The position numbers and the translations under genes were made by a program. Of a stretch of DNA of 64,000 bases, positions 7,361-15,352 are shown piece by piece (the first letter of the stretch is position 1; each line of letters starts with the position of its first letter). Source of the DNA: a virus. Where the stretch lies: positions 28,389 through 92,388 of IMG/VR virus record IMGVR_UViG_3300008110_000026, one strand, 5' to 3'. Under the pieces are notes generated by a model. It did not search any database and was not told the DNA's origin. It saw only the letters and a list, made by a program, of their open reading frames with translations.

Positions 7361-10300
7361 TGTTTATTATCTTGGCGAAAATCCTCAGTTAAAAGCCACG
7401 CTGCCTTTTGCGCGAGCTGTGAGCAAACTAACTGACATTCAGCCCGATACTAAAATGTATTGGCTCATTGAGCCCAGCATTGAAGTCATAGACTATAGTG
7501 TGTTTGAATATCGTCCGCCTGACTATGATCAAACCTATGAGCATGTTTGGAAATGGAACAGCAGTAACTACGGCGGCATTAAATTGTTGCCTAAAACCGA
7601 GCCTGCAGGAACTAAACAGATAAATCGTGTGGTATGTCGCAAAAGTTTTGACATATTATATACGCTCACACCAGAAGAGTATTTTGACGAACATCCGTAT
7701 GCTAGCCATGTGTGGTGCGTGGATCCTGAATATAAATTAAACAATAATATTGAATGGGCTCCGGATAACTTTGAACCTAAGTTCATACATAGTTTTCATT
7801 TACGAGGCCAATTGGAGCACAAGTACCCACAGGCCGAGGGCGGTATTAAATTATATCCGCGTAATTGGAGAACCTGTGCAGTTAAATATCATAGCTTTTT
7901 AGATGCAGGTGTTGAGTATCCTGTGTTGTATGTTAGTGATGTAGAAGATTATGCTCAGCGGGATAAGTTTGCTGATGAATATGTTTGGCTTATAGATCGC
8001 GATCACAGCATTAATCCTGCTACACTGGATTGGGTACCCAGCCCGTTTGAACACAACTATATTCATGTGTTTCGTATGCCCTATCAGCTTGGAGAAAAGT
8101 ATCCACAGGCTATGGGAGGAGTTAGACTTGTACCCCGCATTTGGCAAGACGCAGAAATAAAAATACATCCTGCATGTCCAGTAGCCGATGCAGAATATGA
8201 TGTATTTTATATTGATGAAGATCAGTTCAACAGCGATACCTACAGCGAATATGCTGCTAGAAGCAAAACAGATTGGTTCTGGATTGTGGATAGAGATCAT
8301 GACTTTAACGGAAAACTATTGTATGTTCCTGCACCGCACGAACAAGAATATATTCATGTGTTTAAGATACCAGATCACCTAGACGATAGATACCCTCAGA
8401 CTGTTACTGAGCCATGGGATAATCGATGCGGTGGTGTGCGTCTTGTGCATAAGAACTACGACATGACCAAGCACAAGTATCAAGCAGGTATTGTACCAGT
8501 TCGCTATGATATTTTTTATACCAACGACATTAATAACTATGAAGCTTATGCTCGCAAAAGCAGAACTAAGATGTTTTGGTTAGTGGATCAGGAGCATGAG
8601 CTTAACGACGTGTTTAACTATGTTCCTCATCGTTATGATCAAAAGTATATTCATATATTCAAAATACCAGGTCAACTACAGCACAAATATCCTTTGAGTA
8701 TTACTAATGTAAGCGACAACCGCACCGGTGGTGTTAAGTTAGTGCCTGTTAAGTACAACGAAACAGACGCAAAATACATATCAGGCTCTCCCACAGGCAA
8801 CAAACAATATCCAATTCTTTATGTAGCTGACCCCACTGATTATTCTATTGTTACACAGGACTGCTGGCTTATTGATAAAGAATATAAACTAGACAGTGAT
8901 GTATCATGGGTGCCACCAGACTTCCAGCGCAATATGATTCATACTTTTCATCTTGGTGGCCAGCTTAAACACAAATATCCAGAAGCAATGGGCGGCATCC
9001 GTTGGGTTCCAAAGTCATGGAGCAATGCAGAGCTGGTAATACACAGCATCAGTCCATTTAGGGATTTAGAGTTTGAACGGTTCAGCAGCGAAGAAGAAGG
9101 CCGTGTTAACAGTAAAAATAACTGGTTCTGGGTAATAGACCCAGATGTTGATGTATTAGATAATTTTAACTTTGACTTTATTCCTGAGACATGGGACGAA
9201 GGCAAAACACATATTTGGCAGAAGCTAAATCCAATCACAGGTAGACAATATGATTATGCCGGGGTCATGTTGTGTCCGAAAGTACCGCAGGCCAAAGGGC
9301 GTCCCAAATACATCCGCGAGCCTGCATGTACTCAAAAGCAATATCCGGTAATTTACTTAGATCCACAACTCAGTATCGTTGAACAACTTACACACACAAA
9401 CAGTACTGTAGCTAATTCCATGTATTGGGTTGTGGATCCTTTTACTAAAGTGCAGCCAGACTTTAAGTTTGACTACTATCCAACACAATGGGATCAACAA
9501 AATGTTCATGTATTTGCTGACGAGGACGGTAATTACAGAAACATTAGACTGTATCCTAGGGGAACTTTCAACAAAGATTATTCGTTAGCTGAGATTGAAA
9601 ACAACAGTTTTGAAAAGCTCAAGCAAATAAATACTATTGGTAGTCTGCGTCCCACATGGCCAGTTGTGCATCTACAAGATGTAACCAAAACCGAACTGAC
9701 CAATGCACTACAGGAAGCGATGAATCGGGGAGTACCGTTCCTGTGGACCATTGACCCCGATGTGCGTGTCGAACAATGCATTTTGGATGCAGGCTACCTT
9801 CCACAAATATCAAACATTGATAAGGTTCATGTGTGGCAGAGAATAAACCCGCACAACAGTAAAACTCATAGCTACGGTGGGCTACGATTGTGGCCAACTA
9901 ATATTAATGTTGATGCGTTGACCACTGATGCAATAAGATTAAACAAGATAAAGAACTTGCAATATGTGAAGCAAACAGGCAGCACTATTAAACCCTATGA
10001 CATTGTGTTCTTAAGTTACCACGAGCCTACTGCACAAAGCGCCTACGAGCGTCTTACAGCGCGATTCTCTGCAACCTGGATCAAAGATGTTCAGGGTATC
10101 TTTGATGCACATAAAGCTGCTGCTAGCAGCGTAAACAGTAAAATGTTTTGGGTTGTAGACGCTGATGCTGACATTGCTGATGACTTTGATTTTAGTTATA
10201 TTCCTGATGTTTACGATCAAGAAGTAGTGCATGTATGGGCAAGTAGGAATCCTATTACAGGATTGGAATATGGCTACGGCGGTGTTAAACTGTTTAATAC

Positions 10301-10655
10301 GGCGCAGGTGCGTACAGCAACTAGTTGGGGGTTAGACTTTACTACAGGTCTTAGCACTCGTTTTAAAGCAATGCCGCAGGTAAGTTGCGTTACGCGATTT
10401 AATACAGATTCCTATAGCACATGGCGTAGTGCTTTCCGTGAATGCGTTAAGTTAACACTAAAGGAAGATGCTGAAAGCAAGGATAGATTAGACGGCTGGT
10501 TACACCCTGTTCCCGATGCATTCTTTAGACATGATGCTAAACAGGGTGCAGAAGAAGGCCGTGCTTATGCATTAGCTAACAAAAACAATGTAGAAGCATT
10601 AGCAAAGATAAATGATTACGAATGGTTATATGAGCGATACAATCAAACTAGATAA
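7353..10655 (+). CDS. Giant protein of ten tandem glycosyltransferase-like modules
   Basis: An 1100-residue protein of ten tandem modules, each roughly 80-110 residues. Each has a W-x-(V/I)-D-x-(D/E) strand, an aromatic-rich x-x-P-x-x-(Y/W/F)-(D/E) loop, an (I/V)H-(V/I/T)-(F/W) strand and a closing GG-(V/I)-(K/R)-L-x-P. The last module (about 930-1100) is fullest: VVDADAD at 934-940 resembles the DxD metal/nucleotide-sugar site of GT-A enzymes, and it carries a 120-residue extension with TRFNTD and a C-terminal NDYEWLYE. Earlier copies have lost parts of the acidic site (IEPS, VDPE, VDQE, IDKE). I infer one possibly catalytic domain preceded by nine binding or scaffold copies. No secretion signal. 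Ends overlapping the methyltransferase start. Confidence 0.6.
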   Translation: MFDVYYLGENPQLKATLPFARAVSKLTDIQPDTKMYWLIEPSIEVIDYSVFEYRPPDYDQTYEHVWKWNSSNYGGIKLLPKTEPAGTKQINRVVCRKSFDILYTLTPEEYFDEHPYASHVWCVDPEYKLNNNIEWAPDNFEPKFIHSFHLRGQLEHKYPQAEGGIKLYPRNWRTCAVKYHSFLDAGVEYPVLYVSDVEDYAQRDKFADEYVWLIDRDHSINPATLDWVPSPFEHNYIHVFRMPYQLGEKYPQAMGGVRLVPRIWQDAEIKIHPACPVADAEYDVFYIDEDQFNSDTYSEYAARSKTDWFWIVDRDHDFNGKLLYVPAPHEQEYIHVFKIPDHLDDRYPQTVTEPWDNRCGGVRLVHKNYDMTKHKYQAGIVPVRYDIFYTNDINNYEAYARKSRTKMFWLVDQEHELNDVFNYVPHRYDQKYIHIFKIPGQLQHKYPLSITNVSDNRTGGVKLVPVKYNETDAKYISGSPTGNKQYPILYVADPTDYSIVTQDCWLIDKEYKLDSDVSWVPPDFQRNMIHTFHLGGQLKHKYPEAMGGIRWVPKSWSNAELVIHSISPFRDLEFERFSSEEEGRVNSKNNWFWVIDPDVDVLDNFNFDFIPETWDEGKTHIWQKLNPITGRQYDYAGVMLCPKVPQAKGRPKYIREPACTQKQYPVIYLDPQLSIVEQLTHTNSTVANSMYWVVDPFTKVQPDFKFDYYPTQWDQQNVHVFADEDGNYRNIRLYPRGTFNKDYSLAEIENNSFEKLKQINTIGSLRPTWPVVHLQDVTKTELTNALQEAMNRGVPFLWTIDPDVRVEQCILDAGYLPQISNIDKVHVWQRINPHNSKTHSYGGLRLWPTNINVDALTTDAIRLNKIKNLQYVKQTGSTIKPYDIVFLSYHEPTAQSAYERLTARFSATWIKDVQGIFDAHKAAASSVNSKMFWVVDADADIADDFDFSYIPDVYDQEVVHVWASRNPITGLEYGYGGVKLFNTAQVRTATSWGLDFTTGLSTRFKAMPQVSCVTRFNTDSYSTWRSAFRECVKLTLKEDAESKDRLDGWLHPVPDAFFRHDAKQGAEEGRAYALANKNNVEALAKINDYEWLYERYNQTR

Positions 10656-11307
10656 TTGGCAGGCTGTATCTGATTTTGTTGATGCACATATAAGTATCAA
10701 GCCCAGTTACTTCGAGCGAGCTGTGCAGGGTAACTATCCTAAAGACGCATTTAGCAAAGGGCAGTTAGCCAGCAAAGCATGGTTGTTATCTAAATTAGAT
10801 AGTAGCATAACAAATCATTTGCCATTTGATTCAGTTATCGCAGTTCTAGGCTGTTGGATTGGTACATTAGTTGAGCCTTTATTGGATGCAACAATGGTAT
10901 CTAGAGTGTACGGCATTGATCTAGATCCTAGAGCAATTGAATTGGCAGAGAAGTTTAATCAGCATCTAGTACAGGATGATTGGAGGTTCAAAGGTGTAGT
11001 AGCTGATGCTTCTACCTTAACAACATCCAATATGGAATTTGAAACTGCTGGCGAACTAATAAGGGTTACACCTAAAGTAGTAATTAATACCAGTTGCGAG
11101 CATATGGACACTCATTGGTTTGAAACAGCTAATTCAGATCAATTGATTATTATGCAAACCAATGACAGTGAAGGGTACGACGGTCATATCAACATTTGTA
11201 AGGACCTAGCTGACCTCAATGCTAAATATCCTATGTCCACCATACTTTATCAAGGACAACTAACTATCCCTGCATACACAAGATTTATGCAGATTGGATA
11301 CAAATAA
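10630..11307 (+). CDS. SAM-dependent methyltransferase (class I-like)
   Basis: A Rossmann-fold protein: AVLGCWIGTL is a motif I glycine loop, GIDLDPRAIELA is the acidic ribose-binding strand after it, and VVADAST follows as motif III-like. INTSCEHMD occupies the motif IV position; it lacks the NPPY of base-directed DNA methyltransferases, so the substrate is more likely a small molecule or protein. The ATG at 10630, overlapping the previous gene, is preferred over an upstream in-frame ATG at 10612. About 225 residues. It lies between the repeat protein and the radical SAM protein, probably in one transcript. Confidence 0.65.
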   Translation: MSDTIKLDNWQAVSDFVDAHISIKPSYFERAVQGNYPKDAFSKGQLASKAWLLSKLDSSITNHLPFDSVIAVLGCWIGTLVEPLLDATMVSRVYGIDLDPRAIELAEKFNQHLVQDDWRFKGVVADASTLTTSNMEFETAGELIRVTPKVVINTSCEHMDTHWFETANSDQLIIMQTNDSEGYDGHINICKDLADLNAKYPMSTILYQGQLTIPAYTRFMQIGYK

Positions 11308-11316
11308 GAGAACACA

Positions 11317-12645
11317 ATGACTTTTAAGCCACCACACAGTTTCCCAATTAACACAGCAACATCATGCCAATTCAAGTGGACATGGAGCACAGTATTTCTA
11401 TCAGTGGGCACAAGTTCCAGCTGTCATCGTTGTAAAGGTTGGGACGTGAGTGAGATTATGGACGACTTCCATAACCACCCTGGTAAGCTAGAAGATAGAA
11501 AGCAAATGCTCGACGGTAAGTGGCCTGGAAATGGTTGTGAGTATTGTCGTGATATTGAAGTAGCAGGCGGCACCAGCGAACGAACTGCATATATTAATGA
11601 TATGCAAGTAAGTCCACCAGAGCTTGACGTTGATCCTACTGCTGTAAAAGTCACACCAAGAATCTTAGAAGTTTATTTCAACAATGTCTGTAACCAAAAG
11701 TGCGTTTACTGTTCTCCTTTCTTTAGCAGTCTAATTCAAAAGGAAGTTGAGAAGTTTGGACCTTTAGAAAACGAATATGATCTAATGGGCTTTAAGGAAA
11801 AACCAGGCTACGAACAACGCAAAGATAAGTTTTGGATATGGATGGACAAGAATTCACATCACTTGTTACAGTTTCAGATCCTAGGTGGCGAACCTTTGTA
11901 TCAAGATGAGTTTGAAGAATGCTTAGAGTTCTTTGAACAGCGTAGTCATCCTAATTTAAATTGGAAGATCTTTAGTAACCTAAAACACCGGCATGATCTC
12001 TTTAAAAAGAAGATTGATCGTATTTCTGCTTTGATCAGAGAAGGCAAGCTCAAGAGCTTTGAAATTGTTTGCAGTATGGATTGCTGGGGACCACAAGCAG
12101 AATATAGCCGCTATGGTGTTAAGCTAGACGAGTGGGAGCAGAACTTCCAGTACCTAGTTGATAATCATCTAGTAGATATCAGCGTACACTCAACTATTAC
12201 CCCAGTGTCACTACCAACTATGGCAGAGTTCTATAGAAAGATTATGGCATGGAACACATATCGCATTGAGAAGCAGGGTGCTATGGGCTTAGTTGATACA
12301 CAGATTAAAGTTGTTAACTTTGGTTGGAATATTGTAGTAACACCAACGCATATGGATCCGTGTATGCTAGGCGAATATGCTGCACCATTCTTTGACGAAC
12401 TGCTATCAGTTATTCCCGACGACGATAACCGTAAGCTCTATCTAAAGGGCTTTAAGACCAAAGTAGTTAAGAGTCCTATTGATCCTATTCGTTTGCATCG
12501 TTTAGCAAACTATCTAGATAAGATTGACTTTAGAAGAAAAACAAATTGGCGTTCATTGTATCCTTGGCTTGAGGAAATTGTTAATTCATATATTCCAAAC
12601 GAGCCTGTTCCTGAAGTAAACGCTACACTAATCAAAAACATCTAA
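11317..12645 (+). CDS. Twitch-type radical SAM protein
   Basis: A 442-residue radical SAM enzyme with the CNQKCVYC cluster motif (CxxxCxxC) near residues 127-134, preceded by a family-typical LEVYFNN strand, and GGEP about 65 residues later for SAM binding. The N-terminal 95 residues carry two further Cys pairs, SCHRC and CEYC, suggesting an extra metal site as in twitch/SPASM relatives. It generates a 5'-deoxyadenosyl radical; the substrate is unknown. The C-terminus resembles the truncated protein at the left window edge, so the block appears to be bracketed by two paralogues. The gene ends just before a strong hairpin terminator. Confidence 0.8.
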   Translation: MTFKPPHSFPINTATSCQFKWTWSTVFLSVGTSSSCHRCKGWDVSEIMDDFHNHPGKLEDRKQMLDGKWPGNGCEYCRDIEVAGGTSERTAYINDMQVSPPELDVDPTAVKVTPRILEVYFNNVCNQKCVYCSPFFSSLIQKEVEKFGPLENEYDLMGFKEKPGYEQRKDKFWIWMDKNSHHLLQFQILGGEPLYQDEFEECLEFFEQRSHPNLNWKIFSNLKHRHDLFKKKIDRISALIREGKLKSFEIVCSMDCWGPQAEYSRYGVKLDEWEQNFQYLVDNHLVDISVHSTITPVSLPTMAEFYRKIMAWNTYRIEKQGAMGLVDTQIKVVNFGWNIVVTPTHMDPCMLGEYAAPFFDELLSVIPDDDNRKLYLKGFKTKVVKSPIDPIRLHRLANYLDKIDFRRKTNWRSLYPWLEEIVNSYIPNEPVPEVNATLIKNI

Positions 12646-12660
12646 TACACAGTCAAAAAG

Positions 12661-12682
12661 AAACCCTCGTTCAACGAGGGTT
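12661..12682. terminator. Bidirectional hairpin terminator at convergent gene ends
   Basis: AACCCTCGT and ACGAGGGTT form a perfect 9-bp stem with a 3-base loop. Read on the minus strand the stem is followed by TTTCTTTTTG, so it is a good terminator for the beta-barrel gene. On the plus strand the tail (CCTCTTGTTC) is weaker but would still serve the radical SAM operon. Confidence 0.85.
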
Positions 12683-12707
12683 CCTCTTGTTCTAATGTTA
12701 AAAAATA

Positions 12708-13286
12708 TTAGAAGCTGTGTGTAATACCAACACCTACTTCATCAGTACGAAGGCTACCTGTAGTGCGATAATATGTTGCACCAATAGCAGTCTTTTCAGT
12801 GATGTTCCATTCAACACCTGAATGTAAACGATCTTCTTTCATTCTGTTACCGTTGAAGCTTTCACGATGGCGGTAGCCAGCCTTTAGTGTAAGAGCATCA
12901 CCCAATGGATATGCAGCATTAACGCCTGCACCCCAAAACTCAAAGTTACCGCCAACTGTTGGTGATACCTTCTTGTTTAGTGACTGACCTACTTCAGCAA
13001 AAGCCGCAGAGCTTAAACCAAATACACCTGGAAGGGCTGTACCTAGCTTACCTGAAAGAAGTGTTCCAACAGGACCTTCATTTTCTGGTTGTACTGTCTG
13101 TAGCTCTAGACCATATTGAACTAGACCGTTGTATAGTGCATCGTTGTACTGAACACGATATTCGGTTGAGTTGGTCTGCTTGTTTGCAACACCACCAAAG
13201 CGCACTTCACCTTCAAGGGTTCCGGCACTTGCTGGTACTGCAATTGCTGCTGATACGACTGTTAAAGCCAATAATAATTTTTTCAT
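12708..13286 (-). CDS. Outer-membrane beta-barrel protein with signal peptide
   Basis: The first 21 residues are a Sec signal peptide (KK, hydrophobic core, ASA cleavage motif). The mature part is built of short amphipathic strands with aromatic girdles (for example TLKAGYRHR, TAIGATYYR) and ends in Phe (GVGITHSF), the C-terminal signature used for insertion by the BAM machinery. At 192 residues it would make a barrel of about eight strands. It resembles Lom/PagC-type small barrels only in architecture. Possible roles are masking or altering the receptor to block superinfection, or changing the host surface. A late-type promoter, structured leader and own terminator show it is expressed as a single gene. 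Confidence 0.75.
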   Translation of the reverse strand: MKKLLLALTVVSAAIAVPASAGTLEGEVRFGGVANKQTNSTEYRVQYNDALYNGLVQYGLELQTVQPENEGPVGTLLSGKLGTALPGVFGLSSAAFAEVGQSLNKKVSPTVGGNFEFWGAGVNAAYPLGDALTLKAGYRHRESFNGNRMKEDRLHSGVEWNITEKTAIGATYYRTTGSLRTDEVGVGITHSF

Positions 13287-13302
13287 TCAAATATCCTCTT
13301 TC

Positions 13303-13361
13303 ATAGTTTTTAAAACTATTAGTTAGTTAGCTGAAAGACAAGGTCTCCCAGTACTAATAGT
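13303..13361 (-). promoter_or_regulatory. Structured leader with two mutually exclusive hairpins
   Basis: In the transcript of the beta-barrel gene, ACTATTAGT (13353-13361) can pair with ACTAATAGT (13315-13323) across about 29 bases. The segment 13312-13319 can instead pair with 13303-13310, an 8-bp stem around a single base directly before the GAAAGAGG ribosome site. The two stems share bases 13315-13319, so they cannot form together. This is the layout of a switch controlling translation, but no known riboswitch motif is recognised. Confidence 0.4.
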
Positions 13362-13443
13362 TATCATGGAAATGTGTTTGGGAGTGTGAATCCTGATTAC
13401 AGGTTATTGCAAGTGTGCAACAATATGTGATTCTACTGTGTAT

Positions 13444-13451
13444 TATTTATA
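13444..13451 (-). promoter_or_regulatory. Late-type promoter octamer TATAAATA
   Basis: Exact T4 late consensus on the minus strand, about 150 bases upstream of the beta-barrel gene and overlapping the U-tract of the terminator that ends the upstream operon. Confidence 0.6.
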
Positions 13452-13480
13452 AAAAAATGCCCTGTTTTTACACAGGGCAT
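13451..13480 (-). terminator. Rho-independent terminator of the 13496-16659 operon
   Basis: ATGCCCTG and CAGGGCAT form a perfect 8-bp stem, followed on the minus strand by seven T residues. Confidence 0.85.
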
Positions 13481-13495
13481 TTATAGTCAGAGATG

Positions 13496-13834
13496 TTATT
13501 CCTTAAATATCTTTTTTAAGATACTATTAGTTTCTTTCTCCAGATGTAGCCTTACTTTGTCCAAGTCGATAACAATTTCAACTGATTCAATGTCATCTTT
13601 GATACCTAATTGTCTTATGTACTTGTCGATATTTGTATAGCTAATATTTTTTTGATTATCGTTTACGCTATACGAATCTCCACCAACGGTATTAACTACA
13701 ATTTTGTGTAAAAATTCTGTTGGTATGTCAGAAGGTTCAATTTTACTTAGAATACCCTTGACTATACCTGAATCATTTGATTTGGATTGCTTACCAAGTA
13801 GGACAATTCTAGGCGGACCTTTTGGTTTCGCCAC
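13496..13834 (-). CDS. Unknown phage protein (112 aa)
   Basis: A GTG start with GAGGA seven bases upstream. The N-terminus is basic (MAKPKGPPR) and the C-terminus is a charged helix. No motif is recognised. It is the last gene before a strong terminator in an operon headed by the VWA protein. Confidence 0.55.
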   Translation of the reverse strand: MAKPKGPPRIVLLGKQSKSNDSGIVKGILSKIEPSDIPTEFLHKIVVNTVGGDSYSVNDNQKNISYTNIDKYIRQLGIKDDIESVEIVIDLDKVRLHLEKETNSILKKIFKE

Positions 13835-13850
13835 AATATTGTCCTCTTAG

Positions 13851-14558
13851 TTATTCAGCTGCTCCGGCTTCTTCTGTTAGATCGACGGCAGTCTTCTTTG
13901 GCGGACGACCAGGACCACGACGTGGTTCTAGTTCAGGATTCAAACGATATGCCTCAGCCTTCTTAGCTTCAGCATCACGAATCAATGCTTGTGCATCCTG
14001 TTCTAATAGCTCTGCTTGAATTAGTAAGTTACGAGCAACATCATTAGTTGGTACTGGTGCGTCTCGTGTAATGTCAGCATCTGGGTTGCGATTAGCAAGT
14101 ACAGGATCAGTTTCGATTGGTCTTACCAAAGGATCTGGCTGCTGGTAGCTTTCCGTTGTTACCCTCTTCTGGCTAGCAGGATCAGTCTTAGGTGGGGTGT
14201 ATCCGCCTTCGAGTTTCTTAATCTCTCGATTAACATCAGCTAGGGGGAGGCTTTGATTGGGTAGCGGAGTCAGGCTTACATGACTTACTGGTACCTTCTG
14301 CAACTTCTTACTGTAGTGTAAGCCGGTTAGCATATTGCTGCCGTCAGTAAACTGACGACGGTGAAGCACCTGACTAATGTCATTGGATTCTTGTGCTTCG
14401 GCACTAACAACAACATTCATTAGATCGTCGTGCTGTCTGCTATCTAATGTATCGGTTTGAACAATGAGGCAGTAATCTGCTTCACCCGGCAATTCACGGA
14501 AAACAACCAAGCATGGCTTCTCTCCGTATTTGCCTACATGTTTAGTTAACTGTGGCAT
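13851..14558 (-). CDS. Conserved phage protein with C-terminal AT-hook-like motif
   Basis: A 235-residue protein. The first ~110 residues look folded (VGKYGEKPCLVVFRELPGE, then strands and a VPVSHVSLTPLP segment). The middle is Pro-rich and disordered, then comes a helical Ala/Glu/Gln-rich part with LLIQAELLEQDAQAL. Near the C-terminus RRGPGRPPKK matches the core of an AT-hook (GRP flanked by basic residues), so it may bind the minor groove of AT-rich DNA. Proteins with this N-terminal pattern are, from memory, widespread unknowns in marine T4-like phages. It starts 3 bases after the stop of the next small gene upstream. Confidence 0.6.
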   Translation of the reverse strand: MPQLTKHVGKYGEKPCLVVFRELPGEADYCLIVQTDTLDSRQHDDLMNVVVSAEAQESNDISQVLHRRQFTDGSNMLTGLHYSKKLQKVPVSHVSLTPLPNQSLPLADVNREIKKLEGGYTPPKTDPASQKRVTTESYQQPDPLVRPIETDPVLANRNPDADITRDAPVPTNDVARNLLIQAELLEQDAQALIRDAEAKKAEAYRLNPELEPRRGPGRPPKKTAVDLTEEAGAAE

Positions 14559-14561
14559 AAA

Positions 14562-14825
14562 TTATTCCTTGGTAGCTTCTTCTTCTGTTGCTTCATCGCG
14601 AGCCTTTTGCTGTTCAGCAATAAAGGTTAGGAAAGCATTTAGTTTGTCAAAGATTGCGCCAACCTGTGTGAGTTCTGCACCGCGGAAAGCACCGCGCTGA
14701 CTTGCTAGATCGACAATCTGTAATAGAACTTGAAGATCATTTAAGCTAATTGAATCAGGTACGGCCTTTTCTGTCTGCTCTAGTACAGGGGCATCTACTT
14801 CTTCAACTGTCTTGTTCTTTGCCAT
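14562..14825 (-). CDS. Small conserved phage protein (87 aa)
   Basis: A helical, acidic protein with a strong ribosome site (AAAGGAGATGTTAT before ATG). The central segment LQIVDLASQRGAFRGAEL followed by GAIFDKLNAFL is a pattern I associate with small unknown proteins of marine T4-like phages. The C-terminus is a Glu/Ala/Thr tail. Function unknown. Confidence 0.65.
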   Translation of the reverse strand: MAKNKTVEEVDAPVLEQTEKAVPDSISLNDLQVLLQIVDLASQRGAFRGAELTQVGAIFDKLNAFLTFIAEQQKARDEATEEEATKE

Positions 14826-14878
14826 ATAACATCTCCTTTTATGGTTTCGTAATTTTATTTAACAGATGCTATAACTAA

Positions 14879-15148
14879 TTACGGCATATTTTGGTTAAGA
14901 AATGAAAGAATATTTTCTTTATCTATAGGACTTTCAAAATAGATAATCACATGATGTTCGCCGTCCTTGCGTACATGAAATTGCTCGCTTGCGTGACAAT
15001 CTAAGTAGTCTAATATGCTATTGTACAGCTCATTGTCAATATCAATAAACTTAGCACGGTTGCGTATCATACGAACGGCACCCTCGGTGCCGCTCAACAT
15101 ATTAAACTCTAAACTGTCTAGTTTTTTTGTTTCAATTCTGTATGCCAT
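14879..15148 (-). CDS. Small phage protein of unknown function (89 aa)
   Basis: An 89-residue alpha/beta protein ending with a beta strand and helix, IIYFESPIDKENILSFL. It loosely resembles the endings of the small proteins at 15149, 20019 and 63664. Its start is directly adjacent to the stop of the upstream gene. Function unknown. Confidence 0.55.
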   Translation of the reverse strand: MAYRIETKKLDSLEFNMLSGTEGAVRMIRNRAKFIDIDNELYNSILDYLDCHASEQFHVRKDGEHHVIIYFESPIDKENILSFLNQNMP

Positions 15149-15352
15149 TTAACGGCCCTTCCATCTCATAGTAAACCATGCTGCATCCGCGCTGTTATCA
15201 AAAGTATATGTAGCAATCTCATCAGCAACATACACATCACTAGTATCTACGATAGTTACACCCCGATAACCCACACAGTTTGAAGCAGCCCAATCGGCTG
15301 CTTCTTTAAAACTTATACCGTCACCATCATCTAAATAAACTTCTATAGACAT
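15149..15352 (-). CDS. Small phage protein with DAAWF ending (67 aa)
   Basis: A 67-residue acidic protein ending YTFDNSADAAWFTMRW, a strand-turn-helix pattern shared with the small proteins at 20019-20414 and 63664-63999. The start codon overlaps the stop of the VWA gene by one base, so it is translationally coupled. Function unknown. Confidence 0.55.
   Translation of the reverse strand: MSIEVYLDDGDGISFKEAADWAASNCVGYRGVTIVDTSDVYVADEIATYTFDNSADAAWFTMRWKGR

Noticed and set aside
7899-8300. 133-residue minus-strand frame inside the ten-module gene
   Set aside because: It is antisense to a well-supported gene, has no ribosome site and no recognisable protein features.
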